A DNA stretch of 45,200 nucleotides from a virus (IMGVR_UViG_3300035072_000065:1-45200); one strand, 5' to 3'. Shown: positions 32,045 through 41,128, numbered from the stretch's first letter. Numbers and translations: made by a program. Notes: generated from the sequence alone by a model not told the origin.

Positions 32045-32238
32045 CGCCCTCGCGCCTCTTGCTCTTTCGCGCGCTTGCGCTGCATCGACTCCTCGACGCG
32101 ATCGATGAGGGCGTCTAGGACGCCCGAGTGATAGTCGCGCTCGCGCGGGCCGAGGCCGTGGTCCTTTTCGACCGATCGTTGCGCCTGGCGCAGCGTCGCG
32201 AGCTGGGTCGCGTCGGAATAGACGCGCTTCTCGGTCAC
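32041..32238 (-). CDS. Small coiled protein, unknown function
   Basis: 65 residues from the GTG at 32238, preferred since GGAGG lies 5 nt upstream and it forms a GTGA overlap. Highly charged and helical (RVEESMQRKRAKEQEARGR end). Overlaps the methyltransferase start as ATGA. Confidence 0.5.
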   Translation of the reverse strand: MTEKRVYSDATQLATLRQAQRSVEKDHGLGPRERDYHSGVLDALIDRVEESMQRKRAKEQEARGR

Positions 32239-32747
32239 TGCCGCCTCCACATGGCTTCGAAGGCGCTTTCAAAGCGCTTTACGGCGGCCTGGCAGCGCAG
32301 GACGATCAGCGAATTATCCTGCCGCGTCAGGCCGCCGTGCGAGAAATTGCCGGCGCCCTCGCGCACGAATGTGTCGTCGACCGCATAGGCCTTCAAATGC
32401 ATGAAGGGCGCGGGCTCGGCCTTGTATCTGATCTCCACATTGAGCCGCGCCGCGAGGCGGTCGTAGACGGCGGCGAGCGGCTTCGGCATGCGCACGTCGG
32501 CGCCGTCGCGATAGAGGCGGATGGCGACGCCGCGCGCGGCCGCCGCGTCGAGCGCCTCGACGATGCGAATGTCGGTGAGGACATAGGCCGCGAAGTCGAT
32601 GCGCGCCTTCGCCGCGCCGATCAACGCGACGTCGATCGCCTCCAGATTATCGGCCGGCGCATAGGCCTGCCGGTCGAGCCGGCAGGGGCTGGCGTTGGCG
32701 GGCGTGGCGAGCGCAAGAGTGGCGAGGAGGATTGTGAGGCAATTCAT
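32235..32747 (-). CDS. Secreted phospholipase D-like (Nuc-type) protein
   Basis: 170 residues from the ATG at 32747 (ATGA overlap). A signal peptide ending ANA (residue about 19) is followed by a single PLD domain with H117-x-K119-x4-D124 and the downstream GAGNFSHGG, the HKD pattern of Nuc-type endonucleases. It would act in the periplasm as a dimer. Odd in a phage early operon; it might degrade incoming DNA (inference). Confidence 0.8.
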   Translation of the reverse strand: MNCLTILLATLALATPANASPCRLDRQAYAPADNLEAIDVALIGAAKARIDFAAYVLTDIRIVEALDAAAARGVAIRLYRDGADVRMPKPLAAVYDRLAARLNVEIRYKAEPAPFMHLKAYAVDDTFVREGAGNFSHGGLTRQDNSLIVLRCQAAVKRFESAFEAMWRRQ

Positions 32748-33187
32748 TTCCACCATCCAATCAATTTGCCGACGAAGACGGCGCCTTCATCGAGCATGCC
32801 ATGTGTATCGATCCAGAACTGGCGCATCTCGTCCCATGATGCGAAGCCATCCTTGACTGCCAGCACGCCAAGGCCACTGCGCTTAGTAAGCCAAATGCCA
32901 TGAATGCTGCCGCCCTCTTTGAAGGCGACAGTGCCCGTCGGTCTCGGCTCACACGGATAACCGACGCCGACGACGGCCCGCTCGTTGTGGAGATCGAGCG
33001 CTACATCGAGCACCGCTGCGCATGTTTCGCGCGCGATCAGGCGGCAGTGCCGTGTGCGCATCCCGGTGTAGAGCTGTAATGCCTCGCCCGGTCGCGCATG
33101 GCGTTTCCGATCCGCCCGGATCGTGTGAAGCTTCTGCCCGCTCAGGATCGGCTCGGCGAAGCGCTTCTGGAACGAGTAAGCGACCAT
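32744..33187 (-). CDS. ASCH-domain protein
   Basis: 147 residues from the ATG at 33187 (TGATG with the previous stop). SFQKRFAEPILSGQKLHTIRADRK is the ASCH start (RNA-binding PUA-like fold), and a GIWLTK strand follows. Family members bind RNA or hydrolyse N4-acetylcytidine; here unknown. Common in early operons of Mu-like phages. Confidence 0.75.
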   Translation of the reverse strand: MVAYSFQKRFAEPILSGQKLHTIRADRKRHARPGEALQLYTGMRTRHCRLIARETCAAVLDVALDLHNERAVVGVGYPCEPRPTGTVAFKEGGSIHGIWLTKRSGLGVLAVKDGFASWDEMRQFWIDTHGMLDEGAVFVGKLIGWWK

Positions 33188-33399
33188 CACTTCCCCTTGT
33201 TGCATTTCGGGCAGGGCGGGCCGTCGTTGGCGTCCGCGAGCTTCCATTCCATCCAGCGCGACGCGCCGCAGCGCGGGCAGTCGAACCGGCAGATTTCATT
33301 GCCGCGCGCGTTCCACCCGTGATCGCGATAGGCCATCAGCTGGGCGCGCGGCGCCCGCACGCGCTTGAAGAAATCGAGCTGGAGGACGGCGTCGGACAT
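33187..33399 (-). CDS. Small zinc-ribbon protein
   Basis: 70 residues with CPRCGAS and CPKCN, a four-cysteine zinc ribbon. Coupled on both sides. Function unknown, likely nucleic-acid binding. Confidence 0.65.
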   Translation of the reverse strand: MSDAVLQLDFFKRVRAPRAQLMAYRDHGWNARGNEICRFDCPRCGASRWMEWKLADANDGPPCPKCNKGK

Positions 33400-33773
33400 T
33401 ACGCGGAGGCCCTTTCTTGGCGACGCGCAAGCGTCATCAGCCGACCTTGGATCGAGTTGCGGTGACGTCCTAACGCCTTTGCGATTTGAGAGACCTTCTT
33501 GCCCTCGCGCTCCAATTCAAGAAGACGCGCATCCTCCTCCGGCGTGAAACGCCGTAAGACGAAGCCGTTGCGCACCATCGTCGCAGGGCCTCTGACGCCA
33601 TCCCAACATTTGGCTGGCTTCGGAGGCTCCGCGGCGAGCCTCAGGCAGTGGTAGGAAATAGCACTACTGCTCATGTTGAGCTTTTTGCCGATCCTCACAT
33701 AGCTCCAGCCTCGCTCTCGCAAGGCGACGATCGTCGTGAGGTCATCGTCGGAGAGACGTCGATGATCTTTCAC
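33399..33773 (-). CDS. Double helix-turn-helix DNA-binding protein
   Basis: 124 residues from the GTG at 33773 (GGAGG upstream, GTGA overlap). An N-terminal HTH (LRERGWSYVRIGKKLNMSSSA) and a C-terminal Myb/GcrA-like HTH (RFTPEEDARLLELEREGKKV...) are visible. Probably a regulator or recombination accessory. Confidence 0.65.
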   Translation of the reverse strand: MKDHRRLSDDDLTTIVALRERGWSYVRIGKKLNMSSSAISYHCLRLAAEPPKPAKCWDGVRGPATMVRNGFVLRRFTPEEDARLLELEREGKKVSQIAKALGRHRNSIQGRLMTLARRQERASA

Positions 33774-34033
33774 GCCGCCATCCTCCATTCGATCTGCGCC
33801 GCCGCCGTCCTGCGCGTCGCGTCATAGTTGCGCGCCTTTTGCAGCTGGCCGCGCGCGACCTCCCAGGCGTGCTTCTGGGCATGGCCGAAGGAGACGCCTT
33901 CGGTCGCCGCCCAGCGGCGCGCGAACGTCACGATCGCCGAGCGGTCGAAGCTGCCGTCTTGCCGAATAAGGCGGCGCCCAAAGATGCAGTTGATCGCGCC
34001 CGCGGAGAGCGGGCTCTTGCGTTGCTTTGCCAT
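33770..34033 (-). CDS. Small basic phage protein, unknown function
   Basis: 87 residues from the ATG at 34033. Basic and helical, with RSAIVTFARRWAATEGVSFGHA. Typical of the small early proteins of Mu-like phages of alphaproteobacteria; no function known. Confidence 0.55.
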   Translation of the reverse strand: MAKQRKSPLSAGAINCIFGRRLIRQDGSFDRSAIVTFARRWAATEGVSFGHAQKHAWEVARGQLQKARNYDATRRTAAAQIEWRMAA

Positions 34034-34734
34034 CACGCGGCTTCCTTCTTCTTCGCCTTCTTCGAAAGATGCAGGCGCAGCCAGCGGCCGCAGGCGGCGG
34101 ACATGGCCTGCCAGTGTTCCGGCAGGTAATGCATCGCGCCGGCGACGGGCACATGGCCGCGCTTGAAGCACCATTCGACGAAGAACTCCGGCCAGGCCTG
34201 CTCGAAGGTCAGTCCATCGAGCTTGAAGGCGCCCGTCTCGATCAGGCGGCGGCAGGCGGCCTTGGCGACCGCCTTCTTCGTGTCCGCATAGCCGACCGAG
34301 GAGTCGCGCTGCGGCCATTCGACTCCCGCCTCGCGCGCGATCCAGCTTTTCAGCGCCTCGATCGCCTTCGCCGCGTCCGCTGGGTCTTTGAGGAAGCGCG
34401 TGTGCGAGAGGCCGGTCTGGCGCTCGACGAAGGCGAGGAGCGCCTTGTCGTCGCGCGAGCGGGCGACGCCGAGGTGATAGGCGGAGATCCACAAGGCGCG
34501 CAGTTTCGCCGCGTAAGGCCCCTCGGCCCTCTCGCTGGCGCGCCGGACCTTGCCGTTCTGGCCGGCAAGCGTCTTCAGCGTCTCGATGACCTTGCCAGCC
34601 TGCGCATGGGTGAGCCGGGTGGAGCTATCGACCTTGAACTCGCGCAGCAGATAGGCGCGATAGTCGGCGTCTGTGTAATGCGGAATCTGCCGGCGCAGCG
34701 CGTGGATCGCTTTGGTCTGAGCGAGGGCTGTCAC
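34033..34734 (-). CDS. GemA-like regulatory protein (Mu gp16, DUF1018)
   Basis: 233 residues. The start IHALRRQIPHYTDADYRAYL and the region LTHAQAGKVIETLK, plus LRALWISAYHLGV, define the GemA/gp16 family. GemA affects host gene expression and supercoiling in Mu. Central in the early operon. Confidence 0.85.
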   Translation of the reverse strand: MTALAQTKAIHALRRQIPHYTDADYRAYLLREFKVDSSTRLTHAQAGKVIETLKTLAGQNGKVRRASERAEGPYAAKLRALWISAYHLGVARSRDDKALLAFVERQTGLSHTRFLKDPADAAKAIEALKSWIAREAGVEWPQRDSSVGYADTKKAVAKAACRRLIETGAFKLDGLTFEQAWPEFFVEWCFKRGHVPVAGAMHYLPEHWQAMSAACGRWLRLHLSKKAKKKEAA

Positions 34735-34925
34735 GCTGCGTCCTCCATCTCATAAGGTCGCACCAGTGCCCGTTCGACCGAGACGAGCATGCGATTGGCG
34801 AGGCGCACGGCCATATGGGTTTCGCCCACGCCTTCGACCCGCCCGACGAAGCGGGCGCCATCGCCCGCGCCCGGCACCTCGATCTCGACTTGCGCGCCGA
34901 GGATCATGTCTTCTGCGTTATTCAT
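34731..34925 (-). CDS. Small early protein, unknown function
   Basis: 64 residues from the ATG at 34925, beta-rich (ARFVGRVEGVGETHMAVRLANRMLV; two strands and a basic edge). ATGA-coupled on both sides. Could be PilZ-like, but too short to say. Confidence 0.5.
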   Translation of the reverse strand: MNNAEDMILGAQVEIEVPGAGDGARFVGRVEGVGETHMAVRLANRMLVSVERALVRPYEMEDAA

Positions 34926-35155
34926 GCCGCGCGCTCCAATCCGAAGCGATGCGCCATCAAGCGGCGATAGCCCTCGGCGTTCGAGAAGTTGTGGAAGGTG
35001 ACGGGGTCTTTCCCCCGGCAGAAGGTGCGCCACTCGCCGTCGACCTTCGCCTCGACGACGAAGACGAGATCGACGAAATGGGTGTCGACGCACTCGCCTT
35101 CGCAGAGCATGCGCTTGGACTGGACTCGCGTCTCGCTGACGGTGAAGAGGCTCAT
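34922..35155 (-). CDS. Small early protein, unknown function
   Basis: 77 residues, with CEGECVDTHFVDLVF and WRTFCRGKDPVTFHNF. Three cysteines suggest metal or redox function, but no family is recognised. Confidence 0.5.
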   Translation of the reverse strand: MSLFTVSETRVQSKRMLCEGECVDTHFVDLVFVVEAKVDGEWRTFCRGKDPVTFHNFSNAEGYRRLMAHRFGLERAA

Positions 35156-35167
35156 TGCTGCGCTCCT

Positions 35168-35794
35168 TTATGCATTGGCGAGATCGATGGTGACCGGCCG
35201 CCACTGGCCGTCCGGCGCGTCGCGATCGAAGAAGCGCACATAGGTCTTGGAGCCGATGACGCGGATGCTGTCGCGCACGGCGTCCATGGCCCGCGTCCAG
35301 CGCTCATCCTCGATCGCGACGCGGAGCAGCATGAAGATTTCGCTTCGGTTGATCTTGCCTTCCTTGTCGACCTGGAAGGCGCGCGTCACGAGAGCGCGGA
35401 TTTCGGTGCGCGCATCGGCCGACCAGTCCATCAGGCATTCGTCGACGAGCTTTTTCGCCGCCTGCAACTCGGGACCAAAGTCGAGCTGATCCTGCACCTG
35501 CACCTGCACCTTCATGAGGCCGTCGAAGGTGGTGAGCGTCAGATTGCCTTTCTTGCCGCCGAGCGTGGCGTTGTATTGCTCGTCGACGAGCGCCTGCAGC
35601 GAGCCGATGTCGTCGAAGGTGTGGCCGCGGAAACGCGCGATCTGCGCCGAGAGATCGCGGGCGAAGCGCATGATGTTACGCACCGTGTCGTCGATGAGGA
35701 GATCGACCGGCTTGATCGCCTCCTCCGGCACATAGGCGCCGCGCGCGTCGCGGCGATGCGGCTTGCCGTTGATCATGGTGACGGGCTCAGACAT
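35168..35794 (-). CDS. DUF3164-family early phage protein
   Basis: 208 residues from the ATG at 35794. INGKPHRRDARGAYVPEEAIKP and DQYNATLGGKKGN-like segments are typical of DUF3164, common beside MuA/MuB/GemA in Mu-like phages. The middle is helical. Function unknown. Confidence 0.78.
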   Translation of the reverse strand: MSEPVTMINGKPHRRDARGAYVPEEAIKPVDLLIDDTVRNIMRFARDLSAQIARFRGHTFDDIGSLQALVDEQYNATLGGKKGNLTLTTFDGLMKVQVQVQDQLDFGPELQAAKKLVDECLMDWSADARTEIRALVTRAFQVDKEGKINRSEIFMLLRVAIEDERWTRAMDAVRDSIRVIGSKTYVRFFDRDAPDGQWRPVTIDLANA

Positions 35795-35981
35795 TTTCGA
35801 TCTCCTGAATGACGGGCCGCATGGGCGCGGGAACGGGGAAATGTTCGATCTCTGGAAATTCAGCGTCGGCCTTGTCGCAAATCTCCTGCGCGACGGCGCG
35901 GACGAAGGTCGACGTGCCGTGCCCTTCGAAGCCGGTCTGCTTGCTGCGCCAGCCGATGTAGTAGAGCTGCTCGTTAGCCAT
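35787..35981 (-). CDS. Small early protein, unknown function
   Basis: 64 residues with YYIGWRSKQTG and a Pro-rich end. Overlaps neighbours by 8 bp on each side. No family recognised. Confidence 0.5.
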   Translation of the reverse strand: MANEQLYYIGWRSKQTGFEGHGTSTFVRAVAQEICDKADAEFPEIEHFPVPAPMRPVIQEIENV

Positions 35982-36762
35982 TGACGGCGTCCTCCTTGGT
36001 TTTCAAAAAGGCGCGGGCAAGCGCTGAGACGGAGCGCCGATAGCGCTCGGTCGCATCGCGTTCGGCAGCGGTGAACTCCGCCTTGCACATCGCATCAAAG
36101 GCGGCGACGACGGCGTCGACCTCGGCGCTTTTGCCCTGGCGCTGGCGCATCTTCTCGACGAGCTCGTCTCTCGCCGCGCGAAGGTTGAGCGATGGCTTCG
36201 AGCGCAGCATGGCCTCGGCGCCGATAAAGTCGTGGATGACGGCGCCAAGCGTTTCGCCAGGCGCTTCCACGAAGATCGGCGCGGGCGCGATTCCTCGCGC
36301 CAGCAGCTCCTCAGAGCAGACCAACGCCTCGGCAAGTTCGATCACCGCGTCCGGAGACAGGCGCAGCGCGGCGCGTCTGCCTCCACGCAGGATGTTACGC
36401 GCTATTTCGAGAGGCGAGATCGGCTCCTCCGGCTCCGGCAGCATGCCGCGGCCACGCAATTGGCCGAGTGACAAGGCGGCGCTTTCCAGCGCGAAGACGG
36501 TCTCGGCGAGCGTCGCATCGCTCGCGATCTCCGCCTCGACCTTGTTGGCGCCGTGAATGACGGTCGTATGGTCGCGTCCGCCGAGCGCCTGACCAATCTG
36601 GGGCAGGCTTTTCTCGGTGAGCTTGCGCGCCAGATACATGGCGATCTGGCGCGGGGCGATGACCTTCGCCGTTCGGCGTGCCGAGCGCAGATCAATCTTG
36701 GAGCACTTGAAATGCTCGCAGACAACGTCGATCACGTCGGAGATGGCGACGGGGCCGCTCAT
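35974..36762 (-). CDS. Stand-alone DnaA domain IV (replication-initiator DNA-binding) protein
   Basis: 262 residues. Residues about 10-80 form DnaA domain IV: RRTAKVIAPRQIAMYLARKL and the signature GGRDHTTVIHG (61-71). Domain III (AAA+) is absent; the remaining 180 residues are helical and unrecognised. Host DnaA binds TTATCCACA boxes, and this protein could compete with it or recruit replication proteins (inference). Coupled to the next gene by ATGA. Confidence 0.85.
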   Translation of the reverse strand: MSGPVAISDVIDVVCEHFKCSKIDLRSARRTAKVIAPRQIAMYLARKLTEKSLPQIGQALGGRDHTTVIHGANKVEAEIASDATLAETVFALESAALSLGQLRGRGMLPEPEEPISPLEIARNILRGGRRAALRLSPDAVIELAEALVCSEELLARGIAPAPIFVEAPGETLGAVIHDFIGAEAMLRSKPSLNLRAARDELVEKMRQRQGKSAEVDAVVAAFDAMCKAEFTAAERDATERYRRSVSALARAFLKTKEDAVNG

Positions 36763-37130
36763 GCCGCGTCTCCTTCGTCTTTCGAGCGGTTAAATTCCTG
36801 CTCGTCGTGGAAGACCTCGCGCAGGTCCACGACCTTGCCGGCGCGCATCCCATCGCGGATCGCCGCCTCGCGAAGATGGCCCGCGAGGAAGTCGGGAATT
36901 GTCAGCGCCTCGATGCGGCAATCCGCGGCGAGGAGGCGGGATTCGAGGAGCAGTATCTCGTCTTCGAGAGACCGGGCCTCGATGGCGAACATCTGGAAGG
37001 CGGTGATGATGATCTCGACGCCAGCGGGCGTGAGCGCATCGCCGGAGTCGAGGTGCTCGCGGATGAAGCCGCCGAAGGCCATGAGGTCCGCTGAGAGGCA
37101 GGGAGCGACGGCTTGGACAGCGTCACGCAT
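36759..37130 (-). CDS. Early phage protein, unknown function
   Basis: 123 residues, helical and acidic, with GGAGG 5 nt before the ATG. ATGA overlap with the DnaA-like gene. No family recognised. Confidence 0.55.
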   Translation of the reverse strand: MRDAVQAVAPCLSADLMAFGGFIREHLDSGDALTPAGVEIIITAFQMFAIEARSLEDEILLLESRLLAADCRIEALTIPDFLAGHLREAAIRDGMRAGKVVDLREVFHDEQEFNRSKDEGDAA

Positions 37131-37545
37131 CGACGCCTCCCTCTGCCTTGAGCCGCGAATGCGCGCAGCCGGAGCGGCAGGCGTGATACATGGCGACGCG
37201 ATGCGGGCTCGACGCGTTCAGCGGCATGTCCTGCTCACGCAGGCAGCGATCGCGACGGATCGGGCCCGCCTCCGGACAGTCGACCGTCTCCTGCATCATC
37301 ACGCCGCGCACGAGCGCCTCGATCTTCGAGACGTCCTTGGCGCGATAGTTGTTGGAGATGAGCTGGGAAACCGTTGACGCCGAACGATCGAGACGGCGCG
37401 CGGCGTCCGCGACCGAGGTGCGCCTGGCATATTTTGCCAGCTCCTCGATCCAGTCGGGGATATCCGCGCCCCAGGACTGGCGGGCCTTGGCCAGAAAATC
37501 GACCTTACCGGAAGGTAAAGAATTAACGTTAACGGGAGCGCTCAT
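37123..37545 (-). CDS. Helix-turn-helix DNA-binding early protein
   Basis: 140 residues from the ATG at 37545. The HTH is YARRTSVADAARRLDRSASTV (residues about 37-57, first helix included) followed by SQLISNNYRAKD. The C-terminal half has a cysteine group (DCPEAGPIRRDRC, CRSGCAHS), as in related Mu-like phage regulators. Likely modulates host or phage transcription. Confidence 0.7.
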   Translation of the reverse strand: MSAPVNVNSLPSGKVDFLAKARQSWGADIPDWIEELAKYARRTSVADAARRLDRSASTVSQLISNNYRAKDVSKIEALVRGVMMQETVDCPEAGPIRRDRCLREQDMPLNASSPHRVAMYHACRSGCAHSRLKAEGGVDA

Positions 37546-38180
37546 AGCGAAACCTCGCTCGTTTCTGGTTCGCCGACGATTTTTTGCGTGTTGGGATCGA
37601 AGACGATCTTCGTCTTGAAGATTTTCGGCGGCTTCGGGCCAGTGTTTGCTTTTGGCTTCAGCGCGTAGCGGCCAGCGCGGGCGCCGGTGCGGCCCGGCGC
37701 GCCCTTGCGATATGGCGTGATCACCCGCACAACCCCGGCGTTGATCAAGGCGCGGATGTATTTGTCGGCCGTGTGCTGCTTGATCTCCATGTCGCCGGCC
37801 TGCGCCTGGAAGCACAGCTCTGCGATCGAGAAATCCTGCATGCGGCGCATGGTCTGCCAAAGCCGCTCGCGGATGACGCCGCGCTCGCCGGTATAGTCGG
37901 GCCGACGTTGGACGGGAGCCGCGCGGGAATTCTTTGCGACGCGATAAACATTCGCGTCGCAAAGCCTATTCGACGGCCGCTCGCCAATCTTCTCGATGTA
38001 GCCCCCCTTTGCGAGAAACAGCATGTAGCCTTTGACGGAATTGTAGGCGACGCCGCTCGTGCAACCGACAATGTCGTTGATCGTGAACCCGCCTTTTGAG
38101 GAAAGGTCGCGCATTTCCTTCCAGTAATGTTCGGGCCCGCGCGGGAGATGGATGGGGAGATTGAAAGGCCGCTGCATCAA
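37542..38180 (-). CDS. Winged-helix-like early protein
   Basis: 212 residues. Two helical HTH-like units (FTINDIVGCTSGVAYNSVKGY and FSIAELCFQAQAGDMEIKQH) and basic linkers suggest DNA binding. It lies between MuB and the next HTH gene, coupled by ATGA at both ends. Function unknown. Confidence 0.65.
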   Translation of the reverse strand: MMQRPFNLPIHLPRGPEHYWKEMRDLSSKGGFTINDIVGCTSGVAYNSVKGYMLFLAKGGYIEKIGERPSNRLCDANVYRVAKNSRAAPVQRRPDYTGERGVIRERLWQTMRRMQDFSIAELCFQAQAGDMEIKQHTADKYIRALINAGVVRVITPYRKGAPGRTGARAGRYALKPKANTGPKPPKIFKTKIVFDPNTQKIVGEPETSEVSL

Positions 38181-38920
38181 GCGTCCTCCCGGTATTTCGG
38201 AGACTTCGTCTCGAAATGCATGTTGCGATAGGTTTCGACGTCGAGCTTAGCGAGGCCGTAGTTGCGGCAGTGCTCGATGATCTCCTCGCAGGCCGTGACG
38301 ATCAGGCGGGGCCGACGGTTGTTGCGCTGCCTGATCTCTTCGAGGCAGGCGTCGTCGATCTCGATGCCCGGCGCGAAATAATCCACGAGCTGGCGCGCGT
38401 CTTCCTGATTGCAGGAGACGCCGGGCTGGCGCTTGAGCACGCGGCCATCGAAACGGCTGATCTTCGCCACCTCCATGGGCAGCACTTCTTCGCCGACGAG
38501 GATGAGCGGCATGCGCGCGGCGTCGGAGATGGAACGCAACGTCTCCAGCATGTCGGGCTTCGCCGCCATCTTGTCGGCTTCATCGATGATCAACGGGCGC
38601 TCGGGCGCTTCGGCGATGAATTCGACGCACATTTCTTCGAGCGTCGCGATCGTGCCGCGCGCGCCGGGAACGCCCAGCTCCGCAAGCAATGTCTTGAGGA
38701 GATGGCGCACCGACCAGGTCGGTTTCGCCGTAAGAATGACGCCGTCGACCATATTGCGCACATGCGTCGCGGCTTCGGTCTTTCCGATGCCGGTCGGCCC
38801 GTAAAACAGCACGATATTCTGGCGTCCGTTGCCGCGCTCCATCACACGCGTCGCCAGCGCATAGAGCAGCTGGACGTTCCGCAGCGGGAGCCTCTTGTGT
38901 TGGACCTTCTTTTCTCTCAT
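38177..38920 (-). CDS. muB: Transposition target-DNA protein MuB (AAA+ ATPase)
   Basis: 247 residues from the ATG at 38920; a TTG at 38983 is an alternative. Walker A GPTGIGKT (41-48) and Walker B IIDEAD (111-116), with a downstream sensor-type SRFDGRVL-R. MuB binds target DNA, directs transposition and gives target immunity. Directly follows muA. Confidence 0.87.
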   Translation of the reverse strand: MREKKVQHKRLPLRNVQLLYALATRVMERGNGRQNIVLFYGPTGIGKTEAATHVRNMVDGVILTAKPTWSVRHLLKTLLAELGVPGARGTIATLEEMCVEFIAEAPERPLIIDEADKMAAKPDMLETLRSISDAARMPLILVGEEVLPMEVAKISRFDGRVLKRQPGVSCNQEDARQLVDYFAPGIEIDDACLEEIRQRNNRRPRLIVTACEEIIEHCRNYGLAKLDVETYRNMHFETKSPKYREDA

Positions 38921-39007
38921 AGTGGCGATGTTCCGTTTGTCTGAAAGGTCGCTGGCTGCACCCGGCGGCCTTTCGCTTTTCAAAAACTCACTCGATCGAA
39001 CGCTTAC

Positions 39008-41128
39008 TCAACGCGACGCCTTGTCGAACTTGGCCTCGAACTCGCTCATGGCCCGATATTCGTGGCTGAGCTGGTAGCCGCCGAGCCAAATGGCGTCCTC
39101 GCTCGGGATCTGCTCATTGTTGGCGAGCCGCGCCTCCAGCTCCTTGGCGCGGCGGAATCTCTGTTGCGGGGTCTGTGTCGGCCGGAGCGTGCGGACCTGC
39201 GGGTTGGACGCTGGCTTTGAGGGCGTTTCGACGGGCGTTTGAGGCGGCGTTGCGGGCGCCGTTCCAGCCGCCTCGCTTGCCGCCGCGAGGCCGGGCGTCG
39301 TGTAGCTTTCCTCGCGCTTGGGGAATTCGACGAGCTTGCCGGCTTCCAGGGCGGCCTTGCGCACGATCGTATCGACCATGTCGCGCGGCTTGATTTTGCG
39401 CATGTCGGCCCGCAGCTCGGCCGCGCGCTCTTCGAGCAGGCGCTTTTGCTGGGCGCGCGCCTCCATGACGGCGGCCTTCGGGTCGATCCCCGCCAGCTCC
39501 GGGCAGATGGCCTCGCCGAGGAATTCGGCGCCGTCCTCGGAAAACAACCAGGCGCGGCCCATGTCCTCGGGGTCCATGCGGACGAAGACGCGAGTCTCGG
39601 GAAGCACATTGGGTGCGAGATAGTAGCTGTGATCGATGCGCACGCCGCGTTTCGTGACGGAGCGCATGCCGTCCGTGCCGGCGATCGGCGCGAGAAGGAG
39701 ATCGAGCGCGCGGACATCGTCGATCTTGCGCACAACGCCGGCGAAGGACGCCGCGGCCTGGAAGGGCGTTGCGCCGTCGATGCCGTCATGTGGGCGATGG
39801 GCATAGCGGCCAGAGGCCCAATCGTCGCAGATTGCCTGCAATTCCTTGGCGGTCAGCTCCGCCTTGAAGATTCCGGCATCGTCTATGCCCAGTCGTTGCG
39901 CGAAGGAGCGACGCTCTTCGATCCGCTTGCGGTCTTTGACGTTGTGGCCGACGAAGCCCGGCAGCAGTGGACAGAGATCGTGCTGGAAGTTCTTCACCGC
40001 CCGCTCGATATGGCCCTTCTGTTGCGGCTGGTGCGGGTCGGAGACCTCGACCTCTATGCCGAGCGCGGCGAAGAGGCGCTGAGTCGATTTTGCCTTGAAG
40101 TCTGACCCATTGTCCGTCTTGACCCGCTCGGGCATACCCCAAGCGATGATGGCGCGACGCATAAGCAGCTGCACGGCTTCCGCGCGCGGCGTCTTCGATA
40201 CATAGACGACGAGCCGGCGCGAGAAGATATCGACGCAGAGATAGACCGAGTGGCGCCCGTCGACGCAGAGTGCATCCACAGGCGAGGCGTCGATCTGCCA
40301 CAGCTCATTAAGCCGCGAGACGGGGTGCGAATTGGAGCCGGAAAGGCGGTAGGTCCCGCGATACTTGTCCGGGTTCGTCACCCGCGTGAGCAGCACCTTG
40401 TCTTCGCGCTCGATCTTGGCGCGCATGCGCTGGAAGGAGCGCAGTGAGACGTCCTTCGCCCAGGGGAACTGCGCTTCCGCCAGCGTCTTGAGATGATCGG
40501 CCGAGAGATGCGGCTGATGGGCGACGGCGGCGAGGAGGAACGCCCTTACCTTGCCCTCCTCGCCGGACTCGAGCTTACCCTTACCCCTACGCGCGGCGCC
40601 CTTGTCGACGCCGAGCCTTTGCAACTCCCCGCGGCGCTTGTGCGTGCGCCAGCGCGCCAGCGAGGGAGCCGAGAATTCCTTGACCGCTTCGCGCACCCAG
40701 GGCGCGACCTCGATCTGTCCGAGCCGGTAGAGCCCGGCGAAAAGCCTGTCCGCGACATGCTGCGAGAGGCCGCTCTCGCGCGCCAGACGCTCAGCGGCGC
40801 GAAGAAGTGCGAGGCGTGCATCGCGCGCCTCCTGCGCCGCGATGGTAAGGCTGCCTCCTCCCGATCGCGCATCTTCCGCCGCAACGTCGACCGCGCCCAC
40901 ATGCCGCGCGACATAGCCGGCGAGCGAGACGGGCGGCAGAAGGTCGATGTGATATTCGATGCGCTCGCCGCCGCGGCCGGCGACGACGCGGGCGAGCGGA
41001 TGTCCATGGCTGTCTTTTCGCCTCAGCCAGCCCTCGCGCTCGGCATAGTCGAGCCAGCCCTGCTTGGTCGCAGGGAGGCCCGGCAGGCCGAGAGCGGCGA
41101 GGTCGGAAGCGGAAAGCCAGTCGCGCAT
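39008..41128 (-). CDS. muA: Transposase MuA (DDE integrase/transposase)
   Basis: 706 residues from the ATG at 41128. The N-terminal winged-helix region (MRDWLSASDLAALGLPGLP) is the Mu DNA-binding domain. Catalytic residues are D280 (WQIDASP), D339 (KTDNGSD) and E375 (KGHIERAVKNF). A beta-barrel and helical C-terminal region follow, for MuB contact. It binds the CGCGACAGATCATATG sites at both ends. Confidence 0.95.
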   Translation of the reverse strand: MRDWLSASDLAALGLPGLPATKQGWLDYAEREGWLRRKDSHGHPLARVVAGRGGERIEYHIDLLPPVSLAGYVARHVGAVDVAAEDARSGGGSLTIAAQEARDARLALLRAAERLARESGLSQHVADRLFAGLYRLGQIEVAPWVREAVKEFSAPSLARWRTHKRRGELQRLGVDKGAARRGKGKLESGEEGKVRAFLLAAVAHQPHLSADHLKTLAEAQFPWAKDVSLRSFQRMRAKIEREDKVLLTRVTNPDKYRGTYRLSGSNSHPVSRLNELWQIDASPVDALCVDGRHSVYLCVDIFSRRLVVYVSKTPRAEAVQLLMRRAIIAWGMPERVKTDNGSDFKAKSTQRLFAALGIEVEVSDPHQPQQKGHIERAVKNFQHDLCPLLPGFVGHNVKDRKRIEERRSFAQRLGIDDAGIFKAELTAKELQAICDDWASGRYAHRPHDGIDGATPFQAAASFAGVVRKIDDVRALDLLLAPIAGTDGMRSVTKRGVRIDHSYYLAPNVLPETRVFVRMDPEDMGRAWLFSEDGAEFLGEAICPELAGIDPKAAVMEARAQQKRLLEERAAELRADMRKIKPRDMVDTIVRKAALEAGKLVEFPKREESYTTPGLAAASEAAGTAPATPPQTPVETPSKPASNPQVRTLRPTQTPQQRFRRAKELEARLANNEQIPSEDAIWLGGYQLSHEYRAMSEFEAKFDKASR

